Positions 15,053 through 23,601 of a DNA stretch of 64,000 nucleotides are shown piece by piece. The translations under genes were made by a program, and so were the position numbers. Position 1 is the stretch's first letter, and each line of letters begins with the position of its first letter. Below the pieces are notes generated by a model that ran no database searches, was not told where the DNA came from, and saw nothing but the letters and a program-made list of their open reading frames with translations. The DNA is from Streptomyces sp. KL109B (GTDB lineage Bacteria; Actinomycetota; Actinomycetes; Streptomycetales; Streptomycetaceae): assembly GCF_030766935.1 (NCBI RefSeq), contig NZ_JASERL010000011.1:62001-126000 (forward strand), in the 5' to 3' direction.

Positions 15053-16420
15053 TCAGGGCGCGCAGACGGCGTGCAGCGCGGCCACCTCCTCGGTCACCGC
15101 GCGCGCCAGTACGTCGAGGTCCGGCACGGCGTCCGCGTCGGCGACGATCCCGTAGTGGACCTGCCCGCAGTACGTGGACACCGCCACGGCGAGTGACTGT
15201 CCCTGGGCGAGCGGGGCCAGCGGGTAGACCTCGGTGAGCGGGCAGCCGCCGAGGCGGAGGCCGAGGCTGGGCAGCGGGACGCTGGTGACCAGCAGGTCGA
15301 AGAGGAGGCGGGCGCCTCGGCCGACGAGGCCGCCGCCGAGGCGCAGGCCGAGCGGCGGCACGTGGTCGGCGAGCAGGGCGACCGCGCCCGCGCCCCGGGA
15401 GGGCCCGGCGTCCTTGCGCCGGTCCATGGCAGCCCGCACGACCCGCAGCCGTTCCACGGGGTCGGGCTCACCGACGGGGAGGCGGACCAGATAGCCGGAG
15501 AGCCGGTTGCCCTGCGGGTGGGCGGTGCGCGGCCTGCGGCGGGAGACCGGGACGAGGGCGCGGGGCTCGACGCCCTCGCTGCCGTCGCCGCGCTCGTCGA
15601 GCCAGCGCCGCACGGCTCCGGCGACGACGGCGATCAGTACGTCGTTGACGGTGCCGCCGGCCGTCTTGCGGATGCGGTGCACGTCGTCGAGGTCGAGCCG
15701 GACACCGGCGGTGCTCCGGGTGCCGCTGGGCTTCGAGGCGAGCGCGGGTGACGTGCGTACGCCCCAGGTGGCGCGGGCCACGGAGCCGCCTATGGAGACG
15801 GCCTGCGTGGCGCTGTCCGCGAGGGCGCGTACGTGGTCGGGGTAGCGGCGCGGGTCGAGGTCGCCGAGCGTGATGTCGCGCAGGCCGGGGAACGGGAGGC
15901 GCAGGCCGCGGCGCGGGGCGGGCGCGTCCTTCGGGGCGCGGGCGGCGGGCAGGTCCATGGGGTCCATGACGCCCGCGGCGAGGGTCAGGGCGCGCAGTCC
16001 GTCGGCGAGGGCGTGGTGGAACTTGAAAAGGACGGCGAAGGACGCTCCGTCGGCGGCGGGCAGCACGTGCGCCTCCCACGGGGGCCGGCCGCGGTCGAGC
16101 GGCCGTTCCATGAGGGCGCCCGCGACGGCGTGGAAGTCGTCCACGGCCCCGGCCATCCACACGTGGTCGAGCGGGTCGAAGTCGGGGGCGGGCACGCGGG
16201 CCGCGCCGCCGACCGGGACGAGCACCTCGGCTATCCGCATCCGCAGGCCCGGCACGCCCGCGGCGCGGGTGGCGAGCAGCTCGTACGCGTGCCGGGCGGC
16301 ACCGGGGCCTTCGGCCTCGAAGACGCCCAACGCCCCGAGGTGCATGGGGTGTTCGGCCGTCTCGATGTTCCAGAAGGCAAGGTCGAGTGGAGCGAGCAGG
16401 TCCGAACTCAAAGAGGTCAT
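15053..16420 (-). CDS. Wax ester synthase / diacylglycerol acyltransferase (WS/DGAT)
   Basis: A 455-residue acyltransferase that joins acyl-CoA to diacylglycerol or a fatty alcohol to make storage lipid. The catalytic motif HHxxxDG is present as HHALADG (His135, His136, Asp140, Gly141). It is preceded by PLDRGRPPWEAHVL and followed by the WS/DGAT C-terminal domain (GGTVNDVLIAVVAGAVRRWL, PVSRR, GNRLSGYLVRLPVGEPDP, and the end with YCGQVHYGIVADADAVPD). The ATG at 16420 starts MTSLSSDLLAPLDLAFW; the open frame extends upstream but has no better start. Streptomyces use such enzymes for triacylglycerol droplets. Confidence 0.92.
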   Translation of the reverse strand: MTSLSSDLLAPLDLAFWNIETAEHPMHLGALGVFEAEGPGAARHAYELLATRAAGVPGLRMRIAEVLVPVGGAARVPAPDFDPLDHVWMAGAVDDFHAVAGALMERPLDRGRPPWEAHVLPAADGASFAVLFKFHHALADGLRALTLAAGVMDPMDLPAARAPKDAPAPRRGLRLPFPGLRDITLGDLDPRRYPDHVRALADSATQAVSIGGSVARATWGVRTSPALASKPSGTRSTAGVRLDLDDVHRIRKTAGGTVNDVLIAVVAGAVRRWLDERGDGSEGVEPRALVPVSRRRPRTAHPQGNRLSGYLVRLPVGEPDPVERLRVVRAAMDRRKDAGPSRGAGAVALLADHVPPLGLRLGGGLVGRGARLLFDLLVTSVPLPSLGLRLGGCPLTEVYPLAPLAQGQSLAVAVSTYCGQVHYGIVADADAVPDLDVLARAVTEEVAALHAVCAP

Positions 16421-16516
16421 GGAGGGCTCTCGCGTCGACAACGGGAGAGGGCAGTCAACCGCCAGCTGTCGATTACGGTCAAGTACGATCACGCCACGCT
16501 GAGTTAACAACTGGTT

Positions 16517-16547
16517 AAGACCCGCCTCCTTGTGAGAGGCGGGTCTT
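16517..16547 (-). terminator. Strong hairpin after the GH92 gene
   Basis: AAGACCCGCCTC at 16517-16528 pairs perfectly with GAGGCGGGTCTT at 16536-16547 around a 7-base loop. It lies 42 bp past the GH92 stop on the reverse strand, just before the WS/DGAT leader. A second inverted repeat, CTCAAGTG / CACTTGAG (16567-16574 and 16590-16597), overlaps the GH92 stop codon. The first hairpin is the likely transcription terminator. Confidence 0.8.
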
Positions 16548-16588
16548 GTGTGACTCAGGTGGCACTCTCAAGTGCCGTATCTCTCAGG

Positions 16589-18934
16589 TCACTTGAGGGC
16601 GGGCGGCGCCGCTCCGGCACCGGTCCCCCACGCCGACGGCTCGCTGCCGACGGTGAAGGACAGGTCCCTGAGGCCGCGCAGATCCTCCGTGGTCAGATAC
16701 GTCTTGCCGTAGTCGGCGCCGTCCACCCGCGCCGACTGGATGTACCGGTCGGTGTCCGAGGTGCCGGGCGCCCGCACGGTCAGACCGCCCCGCGGGTAGT
16801 AACGCCGGTCGAGCGTGATGTCGACGCGCTCGAAGACGGGCGTGGACAGGCTCCACGTGTCCGTTCCGGGCTGCACCGGGAAGATCCCGATCGACGACAG
16901 GACGTTCCACGCGGACATGGTGCCGAGGTCGTCGTTTCCGGTCATGCCGGTCGGAGTGTCGGTGAACAGCGTCAGCGCGGCGTGCACCACGTCGGTGGTC
17001 TTCCACGGCTGCCCGGTCGACAGATACGTGTACGGCGCGATCAGGTCGGGCTCGTTCTGCGGGTTGTACTTGTCGGCGTTGTAGTAGTCGTACGGCCCGT
17101 TGACCCACACCTCACGGGCGGTCTTCGCGGGGTCCTTCACCAACTGCTCGTACGCGAAGAACGAGTCGAGCCGCTTGTTCGCCGCCTCCTTTCCGCCGAT
17201 CAGGCCGACCATGCCCGGCAGATCCTGCGGCACGAGCCACTGGTACTGCCAGGACGTGCCCTCGTGGAAGCCCTCGCTCTTCGCCGGGTCGGCGGGGCCG
17301 GTGAAGGCGCCCGACGCGTCCCGCGCGCGGAAGAACCCGGTCGAACTGTCGTAGATCTTCCGGTAGTTCTGCGCCCGCTCGGCATACCGTTTCGCGTCGT
17401 CCTCGTGCCCGAGCTCCTTCGCCATCTGTCCGAGCATGGCGTCGGAGAGCGCGTACTCCAGGGTGGCCGAGGCCCCGTGGTCGTAGTCCGAGTCGCCGGG
17501 CTTCACGTGCTCGCGGCCCTTGATGTACGGCGCGAAACCGTCGGCCAGGTACTCCTTGTTGGCCTCGCGGCCCACGGGAGCGGAGTCGGCCGGTGGCACG
17601 CCGTCGGCGTTCTTCTTGAGCGCCCGGTACGCCTCCTCCTCGTGCCCCTTCAACAGCCCTTGCTGGTAGGCGTTGGTGAGGAACGGGGTGACCGGGTCGC
17701 CGGTCATGATGTTCGTCTCGACCGTCCCGTAGCCCCACTTGGGCAGCCAGCCGCTGTCCTTGTCGATCCGGAGCACCGACAGGGCCATGTCCCGAGACTC
17801 GCGCGGGGCGAGCAGCGCGAGGAGCTGGGCCTGGGTGCGGTACGTGTCCCAGAGCGACCAGTTCTGGTAGTAGGTGAAGCCGTCCGCGCGGTGGATCTTC
17901 TGGTCCCAGCCGGTGTAGCGGCCGTCGACGTCGCTGCCGATGTTCGGCGCGAGGAAGGACCGGTACAGCGAGGAGTAGAAGGTGCGGCGCCGTGTCTCGT
18001 CGCCGCCCTGCGCGCGGACGTCGTCGAGCCGGTCCTCCCACGCCGCCCGTGCCGCGCCCCGCACGGAGTCGAAGGAACGGCCGCCCTCCGTACGGAGGTT
18101 GAGCGCGGCGCCGTGCGCGTCGACGTACGAGAGCGCGGTGGTCGCCTCGACGGTGCGGTCCTTGCTGGTGTCGAAGCGCACGTACGCGCCGTTGCGCTCC
18201 GCATCGGCGGCCGAGGTCTTGGAGCCCTCGGTGACGGTGTCCCCCTTCCAGGTGCCGGACGTCGTGAACGGGCGGTCGAACTTGGTGATCGTGTAGAGGG
18301 TGTACTGCTCGGTGTCCTGGCAGAAGCCGCTGCCGGTGATGGCGGTGCGCACGGTCCTGTTGTCGAGGATCTCGACGTCCGTGTGCACCGTCTTGTGCAG
18401 CGACTGCCCCGCGTTGAGCAGCACGTTGGCCTTGTCTGTGGCCGGGAACGTGTACTTCTGCACGCCCGTCCGCTTCGTCGCGCTCAGCTCGGCATCGACG
18501 CCCGACTTCAGGCCCACCTTGTAGTAGCCGGGCGACGCCTTCTCGTCGTCGTGGCTGAACTCGGCCGCGTACTTCGCGTAGTCCGTGCTCCCGATGTCAC
18601 CGACGGTCGGCAGCACCGGCAGGTCACCGCCCAACCCGCAGCCGACGCCGGACAGATGGACGGCGGAGAACCCGCGGATGTGGGTGTCGGAGTGGTCGTA
18701 TCCGGTGTTGTGGCCGGTGTCCGGGGAGAGTTGGACCATGCCGAAGGGGACGGCGGCGCCCGGATAGGTGTTGCCCTCGTTCTCGGTGCCGATGAACGGG
18801 TTGACGAGGTCGGTGAGTTGGCCGCTTTCAGAGGAGGCGACGGCGGGCGCCGCGATCCCCGTGCCGAGCAGGGCCCCGGCGGCGGCGAGCACACCCACCA
18901 CCCGCGCTCTGAACCGATGATGACGCTTACTCAT
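16589..18934 (-). CDS. Secreted GH92 alpha-mannosidase
   Basis: A 781-residue secreted glycoside hydrolase of family 92, which removes alpha-mannosyl residues by a calcium-dependent inverting mechanism. The N-terminus is a signal peptide (MSKRHHRFRARVVGVLAAAG...APAVAS). The N-terminal beta-sandwich starts with LVNPFIGTENEGNTYPGAAVPFGM, highly typical of GH92. The catalytic (alpha/alpha)6 barrel includes YRSFLAPN, WSLWDTYRTQAQLLALL, IMTGDPVTPFLTNAYQQG, and GNDDLGTMSAWNVLSSIGIFPV near the end. The ATG at 18934 gives a standard signal peptide; a GTG four codons upstream is an alternative. It lies 25 bp after the GH2 gene in the same operon, so both enzymes probably act together on one glycan outside the cell. 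Confidence 0.93.
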   Translation of the reverse strand: MSKRHHRFRARVVGVLAAAGALLGTGIAAPAVASSESGQLTDLVNPFIGTENEGNTYPGAAVPFGMVQLSPDTGHNTGYDHSDTHIRGFSAVHLSGVGCGLGGDLPVLPTVGDIGSTDYAKYAAEFSHDDEKASPGYYKVGLKSGVDAELSATKRTGVQKYTFPATDKANVLLNAGQSLHKTVHTDVEILDNRTVRTAITGSGFCQDTEQYTLYTITKFDRPFTTSGTWKGDTVTEGSKTSAADAERNGAYVRFDTSKDRTVEATTALSYVDAHGAALNLRTEGGRSFDSVRGAARAAWEDRLDDVRAQGGDETRRRTFYSSLYRSFLAPNIGSDVDGRYTGWDQKIHRADGFTYYQNWSLWDTYRTQAQLLALLAPRESRDMALSVLRIDKDSGWLPKWGYGTVETNIMTGDPVTPFLTNAYQQGLLKGHEEEAYRALKKNADGVPPADSAPVGREANKEYLADGFAPYIKGREHVKPGDSDYDHGASATLEYALSDAMLGQMAKELGHEDDAKRYAERAQNYRKIYDSSTGFFRARDASGAFTGPADPAKSEGFHEGTSWQYQWLVPQDLPGMVGLIGGKEAANKRLDSFFAYEQLVKDPAKTAREVWVNGPYDYYNADKYNPQNEPDLIAPYTYLSTGQPWKTTDVVHAALTLFTDTPTGMTGNDDLGTMSAWNVLSSIGIFPVQPGTDTWSLSTPVFERVDITLDRRYYPRGGLTVRAPGTSDTDRYIQSARVDGADYGKTYLTTEDLRGLRDLSFTVGSEPSAWGTGAGAAPPALK

Positions 18935-18959
18935 ACCTTCACGCACCTTTCGATACGGC

Positions 18960-21581
18960 TCAGGAGCAGTTCGCCACGGTGTCCTGCGAGGCGTCGTGGA
19001 TCAGCGCCTGCTGGGCGTCGTGCACCCGCTTCACGTCCGGCTTGACGACGCGCCGGTCGTAGGTGAGCAGTCCGTTCAACTCGCCCTCCACGTCGGAGAT
19101 CTGCGTGTAGACCGCGCCGTTGCCGCCCTTGCAGGCCAGCTTGTGCACCTCGTCGAGCTTCTTGAGGTAGTCGTCCGTGTACGTCGCCGGGTCCACGTCG
19201 ACGTAGGACTGCTGGACCGACCAGGCGTGGCCCGGTACCGCGAGGCCGAGGCCGCCGTACTCGCCCGCGACCAGGGCCCGTTCACCGTCGGGGTGCGGCG
19301 GCAGGGCGGGGCTCGGGTAGCCGTGTTCGTCCATGATGTCGCCGGTGCCGCCGTCGCGGCCGAGGTTGAGCCCGGACTGGCCGTTGATCAGCCGGGTCGG
19401 GTCCCAGGACTTCGCCTGGTCGGCGATGCGGGCCTCGTCGTACTGGCCCCAGCCCTCGTTGAAGGTGACCCACATGACGACCGACGGGTGGTTGACGTGC
19501 TGGTCGATCATCGTCTTCATCTCGCGCTCGTACTCGGCGCGCGCCTCTGTGGAGGGGTTGCGCCCCGCAGCCATCGCCGGCATGTCCTGCCACACCATCA
19601 GGCCCAGCTTATCGGCCCAGTAGAACCAGCGGTCGGGCTCGACCTTGATGTGCTTGCGGACCGAGTTGAAGCCCATCTTCTTGTGCATCCTCAGGTCGTA
19701 CGCGAGCGCGTCGTCACTGGGCGCGGTGTGCAGTCCGTCGGGCCAGAAGCCCTGGTCGAGGGTGGCCATCATGAACATCGGCTTGCCGTTCAGCATGGTG
19801 CGCGGCGTGCCGTTGACCTTCTCCACGGAGATCGAGCGCATCCCGAAGTAGCTGCCGACCCGGTCGTCGCCGACGCTCACCTTGAGGTCGTAGAGGAAGG
19901 GGTCGTCGGGCGACCACAGGTGCGGGTCGGCGATCTCCAGGGTGAGGGGACCGCCGGAGGTTCCGGTGGCGCTGGCGACCTTCTTGCCGTCCGCGTACGC
20001 CGTGGCGGTCACGGGCAGACCATCGCGAACTCCCTTGCTCTCGACGGCCACTTCACCCGTCTTCACGTCCGGCGTCACCTTCAGGTCCGAGACGTGGTCG
20101 GCGGCCACCGGCTCCATCCACACGGTCTGCCAGATGCCGGAGGACGGGGTGTACCAGATGCCGCTCGGGTCGAGGCGCTGCTTGCCCATGGGCGGGTTCT
20201 CGGCGCCCGCCGCGTCCGTCGGGTCGTAGACGCCGACGATGAGTTCCTGGGTGCGGCCCGGCTTCAACGCGTCGGTGATGTCGGCGCCGAACTTGTCGTA
20301 GCCGCCCTTGTGATCGGCGACCTTCACCCCGTTCACGTACACCTCGGACTTCCAGTCCACGGCGCCGAAGTTGAGCTTCAGACGCTGTGTGTCACCCACC
20401 TTCCAGTCGGCGGGGACGGTGAAGGTCCGGCGGTACCACATGCGGTCCTCGTGCCGCTGGACGCCGGAGAGCTGGGACTCGACCGGGTACGGCACGAGGA
20501 TCTTCTCGCCGAGGTCCTTGCCGACCGGCGGCTGCTCGCCCGCCTTGGCACCGGCGAACTGCCAACTGCCGTTGAGGTTGCGCCACTTGTCGCGGGTGAG
20601 CTGGGGGCGCGGGTACTCGCGGTGGGCGTTGGCAGGGGTGACGTCGTCGCCCCACTTGGTGCTCAGCTCGTACGTCGAGTGGTTGGGGCCGCTGGACCAG
20701 AAGGAGCCGACCGCCGTGCCGTCGCCGCCCCCGAGACCGCCCTTGCCGTCGTAGGTGACATCGGCGAGGCCGGGGGCGTCTCCGTCCTTGTTGCCGACCA
20801 CGGGTTCGTCGAGCTTCACGAGGAGCGCGCGCGGATCGTCCGGGTCCGCCTGCGCCGCGCCGAGCGGCCACTTGGCGCCGCCGATGACGGCCTTCAGGTG
20901 GTCGTTCACATCACCGGGGACGGCACCCAGCTTCTGCGCGAAGTCGAGCTTCAGGGTGCGGCCGTCGCCGAGCACGGTGGTGCCGATGGCGCCGTCGTAC
21001 TTCCAGTCGTCGGGGAGCCGGAACGCGGAGGACGGGATGGCCTGCTTCTGCTCGCCAGGCTCGGTCCAGCGCAGGTGGAGGTTGGAGCCGCCGTAGTGCT
21101 CGAAGTACTCGACCTTGATGTCCACGGCTTTGCCGGCCGTCAGATCGACCGGCTGCGAGGTCTGCTCCTTGTCCCAGTCGTCGACCCAGTGGTCGATGAC
21201 GAGCTTGTTGTCGACCCAGAGCCTGAAGCCGTTGTCACCGATCATTGACAACGTTGTCGGACCGGTCTTCTCCGGCACGAGTTTTCCGGTCCAGCGGACG
21301 CTCGCGTCGTCCGCCTGCCCGGTCGCGGAGGAGAGCCGGGACTCCAGGCTGTTGAAGTCGATCTTCGGGTCGAAGCCGGTGGCCTTCAGCTGGTCGAAGT
21401 CGAAGGCGCCCGCGGCGGACTGGGTGTAGTACTCGCCCTTCAGGCCGTGCGGGACGACGGTCTCGTCGTCGCCCGCCGCGGTGGCGGACGGGGCCGCCAG
21501 GGTGAGCGTGCCGAGGCCAAGGGCCGCGGTGAGGAGCAGGGACAGGTGTCTCACATGACGTCTCAGATGTCTGGTGCGCAC
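18960..21581 (-). CDS. Secreted GH2-family glycoside hydrolase with PA14 domain
   Basis: An 873-residue secreted enzyme. After a signal peptide (about residues 1-36), a PA14 carbohydrate-binding domain (HGLKGEYYTQS ... LHLRWTEPG) precedes the GH2 sandwich, Ig-like and TIM-barrel domains. The barrel holds the acid/base Glu709 in VTFNEGWGQYD and the likely nucleophile Glu774 in VAGEYGGLGL. Family 2 covers beta-galactosidases, beta-mannosidases and beta-glucuronidases; the exact sugar cannot be told. The GTG at 21581 is preceded by AAGGAGG four bases upstream. It is the first gene of an operon with the GH92 mannosidase, pointing to glycan breakdown, and an internal palindrome at 21247 could bind a LacI-type repressor. 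Confidence 0.9.
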   Translation of the reverse strand: MRTRHLRRHVRHLSLLLTAALGLGTLTLAAPSATAAGDDETVVPHGLKGEYYTQSAAGAFDFDQLKATGFDPKIDFNSLESRLSSATGQADDASVRWTGKLVPEKTGPTTLSMIGDNGFRLWVDNKLVIDHWVDDWDKEQTSQPVDLTAGKAVDIKVEYFEHYGGSNLHLRWTEPGEQKQAIPSSAFRLPDDWKYDGAIGTTVLGDGRTLKLDFAQKLGAVPGDVNDHLKAVIGGAKWPLGAAQADPDDPRALLVKLDEPVVGNKDGDAPGLADVTYDGKGGLGGGDGTAVGSFWSSGPNHSTYELSTKWGDDVTPANAHREYPRPQLTRDKWRNLNGSWQFAGAKAGEQPPVGKDLGEKILVPYPVESQLSGVQRHEDRMWYRRTFTVPADWKVGDTQRLKLNFGAVDWKSEVYVNGVKVADHKGGYDKFGADITDALKPGRTQELIVGVYDPTDAAGAENPPMGKQRLDPSGIWYTPSSGIWQTVWMEPVAADHVSDLKVTPDVKTGEVAVESKGVRDGLPVTATAYADGKKVASATGTSGGPLTLEIADPHLWSPDDPFLYDLKVSVGDDRVGSYFGMRSISVEKVNGTPRTMLNGKPMFMMATLDQGFWPDGLHTAPSDDALAYDLRMHKKMGFNSVRKHIKVEPDRWFYWADKLGLMVWQDMPAMAAGRNPSTEARAEYEREMKTMIDQHVNHPSVVMWVTFNEGWGQYDEARIADQAKSWDPTRLINGQSGLNLGRDGGTGDIMDEHGYPSPALPPHPDGERALVAGEYGGLGLAVPGHAWSVQQSYVDVDPATYTDDYLKKLDEVHKLACKGGNGAVYTQISDVEGELNGLLTYDRRVVKPDVKRVHDAQQALIHDASQDTVANCS
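21247..21258. promoter_or_regulatory. Perfect 12-bp palindrome inside the GH2 gene
   Basis: GACAACGTTGTC is perfectly self-complementary and has the central CG of LacI-family operators. It lies about 325 bp inside the GH2 coding region, where an intragenic operator or roadblock would be possible. It may also be chance coding sequence (the codons for LSMIGDN lie nearby). No LacI gene is in the window. Confidence 0.35.
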
Positions 21582-21748
21582 GGATCCTCCTTGCCGGGAC
21601 TGCGTTGAGGAAGAGTGGCGGCTCGCCGCTCGGGTCTGTGCAACTGCGTTGGAGTTCGTCGGACTTCGTTGAACAATGTTGCGATGAGGGGCAGTTGGCA
21701 TCTCAGCACGGGTGGCCGCCTCCGGCAAGACCGCGAACGCCGTGAGCG

Positions 21749-21781
21749 GTGAAACCACGCTGAAACCGCGTTGAAGGCGCC
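21749..21781 (+). promoter_or_regulatory. SARP-type binding site with three 11-bp-phased direct repeats
   Basis: GTGAAACCACG, CTGAAACCGCG and TTGAAGGCGCC stand end to end, with the TGAA core at 21750, 21761 and 21772, exactly 11 bp apart. SARP activators bind such direct repeats on one face of the helix, close upstream of a -10 element. CAAGGT at 21788-21793 could be that -10, which would place the RNA start at or next to the ATG at 21801. Alternatively its AAGG is the ribosome site. The SARP-like regulator at 23602-26745 is the natural candidate. Confidence 0.6.
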
Positions 21782-21800
21782 CGGTCGCAAGGTCTGCCGC

Positions 21801-22802
21801 ATGACCACTACGCCAACCACGGCGCCGACCGCCACGTCCCCCGCCCTCGCCATCGAGGCGACGGGGCTGCGCAAGGCCTTCGGCGACACGACCGTCCTCG
21901 ACGGCATCGATCTCGCGGTGCCGGCCGGCTCCGTCTTCTCCCTGCTCGGCCCGAACGGCGCGGGCAAGACCACCGCCGTGAAGATCCTCTCCACGCTGAT
22001 CGGCGCCGACGCGGGCGAGCTGCGCGTCGGCGGCCACGACCTGGCCACAGAGCCGCAGTCCGTGCGCGCGGCGATCGGGGTGACCGGGCAGTTCTCCGCC
22101 GTCGACGGCCTGATCACCGGCGAGGAGAACCTGCTCCTCATGGCGGACCTGCACCATCTGCCGCGCCGCGAGGGCCGCCGGGTGACCGCCGAACTCCTGG
22201 ACCGCTTCGACCTGACCGAGGCGGCGCGCAGGCCCGCCGCCGGCTACTCGGGCGGCATGCGGCGGCGCCTCGACATCGCGATGACGCTGGTCGGCGAGGT
22301 GCGGATCCTCTTCCTCGACGAGCCGACGACCGGCCTCGACCCCCGCAGCAGGCACACGATGTGGCGCATGGTCCGGGAGCTGGTCGCGGGCGGTGTCACC
22401 GTCTTCCTGACGACGCAGTACCTCGACGAGGCCGATGAACTCGCCGACCGGATCGCCGTGTTGAGCGAGGGCCGGATCGCGGCGACCGGCACCGCCGACG
22501 AGCTGAAGCGGCTGGTGCCGGGCGGGCATGTGCGGCTGCGCTTCACCGACCCGGCCGCCTACCGGTCCGCCGTCGCGGCGCTGCGCGACATCACCACGGA
22601 CGACGAGGCGCTGACGGTGCGGATCCCCAGCGACGGCACGCCGCGCGAGCTGCGCTCGGTCCTCGACTGGCTGGACGCCGCGGACGTCGAGGCGGCCGAA
22701 CTGACCGTGCACACACCCGACTTGGACGACGTGTTCTTCGCCCTGACCGGCGGCGCCGACAAGCCCGCCGCTACCACTGCCCCCGAGGAGGCCCTCCGAT
22801 GA
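21801..22802 (+). CDS. DrrA-like ABC transporter ATP-binding protein
   Basis: A 333-residue ATPase of an ABC-2 drug exporter, daunorubicin-resistance (DrrA) type. It has Walker A GPNGAGKTT (residues 50-58), the ABC signature YSGGMRRRLDIAM, Walker B LFLDEPTTGLDPRSR and the switch His region FLTTQYLDEADELADRIAVL. The C-terminal extension with ELTVHTPDLDDVFFALTGG is characteristic of DrrA. The ATG at 21801 is preferred over an upstream in-frame start that would overlap the phased repeats. It overlaps the permease gene by ATGA and is preceded by a SARP-type site. The pair probably exports a small molecule, possibly a natural product; the substrate is unknown. Confidence 0.92.
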   Translation: MTTTPTTAPTATSPALAIEATGLRKAFGDTTVLDGIDLAVPAGSVFSLLGPNGAGKTTAVKILSTLIGADAGELRVGGHDLATEPQSVRAAIGVTGQFSAVDGLITGEENLLLMADLHHLPRREGRRVTAELLDRFDLTEAARRPAAGYSGGMRRRLDIAMTLVGEVRILFLDEPTTGLDPRSRHTMWRMVRELVAGGVTVFLTTQYLDEADELADRIAVLSEGRIAATGTADELKRLVPGGHVRLRFTDPAAYRSAVAALRDITTDDEALTVRIPSDGTPRELRSVLDWLDAADVEAAELTVHTPDLDDVFFALTGGADKPAATTAPEEALR

Positions 22803-23593
22803 GCGGCGCCCTGTCCCTCGCCGTGCGCGACTCGTCCACGATGCTGCGCCGCAACCTCCTGCACGCCCGCCGCTACCCCTCCCTCACCCTGAACATCCTC
22901 CTCACCCCCATCGTTCTGCTGCTGCTCTTCGTGTACGTCTTCGGTGACGTGATGAGCGCGGGCATCGGCGGCGGGCCCGCCGACCGTTCCGCGTACATCG
23001 GTTATCTGGTGCCGGGCATCCTGCTGATGACCATCGGGGCGACCCCGGCAGGGACCGCGATCTCGGTGACGATGGACATGACGGAGGGCATCATGGCCCG
23101 TTTCCGTACGATGGCCATCCACCGCGCGTCCGTCCTGATCGGGCATGTGGTGGGCAGCGTGCTGCAGGCGGTCGCCGGGGTGCTGGTGGTCGGCGCCGTG
23201 GCGGTGGCCGTCGGTTTCCGGTCGACGGACGCGACGCCGCTGGAGTGGCTGGCGGCGTTCGGACTGACCGTGCTGGTCGCCGTGGCGCTGTCCTGGACGG
23301 CCGTCGGCCTCGGTCTCGCCAGCCCGAACGCGGAGGCGGCCAGCAACAACGCGATGCCGCTGATCGTCCTGCCGTTCATCTCCAGCGCGTTCGTGCCGAT
23401 CGACGCGATGCCCGGCTGGTTCCAGCCGGTCGCCGAGTACCAGCCGTTCACGCCGCTCATCGAGACACTGCGAGGGCTGCTGCTCGGCACGGAGATCGGC
23501 CACAACGGGTGGCTCGCGGTGGCCTGGTGCCTGGCGCTGACCGTGCTCGGGTTCCTGTGGTCGCGGGCGTTGTTCAACCGCGATCCGAAGTAG
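22799..23593 (+). CDS. DrrB-like ABC-2 transporter permease
   Basis: A 264-residue membrane protein with about six transmembrane helices. It shows the ABC-2 permease pattern: LLHARRYPSLTLNILLTPIVLLLLFVYVFGDV, then GYLVPGILLMTIGATPAGTAISVTMDMTEGIMARFRTM, a late AFVPIDAMPGWFQPVAEYQPFTP motif and a final helix (LAVAWCLALTVLGFLWSRALF). It forms the channel for the DrrA-like ATPase, whose stop it overlaps by 4 bp. The next gene, a SARP-type regulator, converges on it with only 8 bp between the stops, so read-through or antisense transcripts are likely there. Confidence 0.92.
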   Translation: MSGALSLAVRDSSTMLRRNLLHARRYPSLTLNILLTPIVLLLLFVYVFGDVMSAGIGGGPADRSAYIGYLVPGILLMTIGATPAGTAISVTMDMTEGIMARFRTMAIHRASVLIGHVVGSVLQAVAGVLVVGAVAVAVGFRSTDATPLEWLAAFGLTVLVAVALSWTAVGLGLASPNAEAASNNAMPLIVLPFISSAFVPIDAMPGWFQPVAEYQPFTPLIETLRGLLLGTEIGHNGWLAVAWCLALTVLGFLWSRALFNRDPK

Positions 23594-23601
23594 CGGCGTG
23601 T

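Noticed and set aside
16532..19045. Long open frame opposite the GH92 gene (837 codons)
   Set aside because: It is antisense to a clear GH92 enzyme, lacks a ribosome site and has a low-complexity Arg/Val/Gly composition typical of GC-rich shadow frames.
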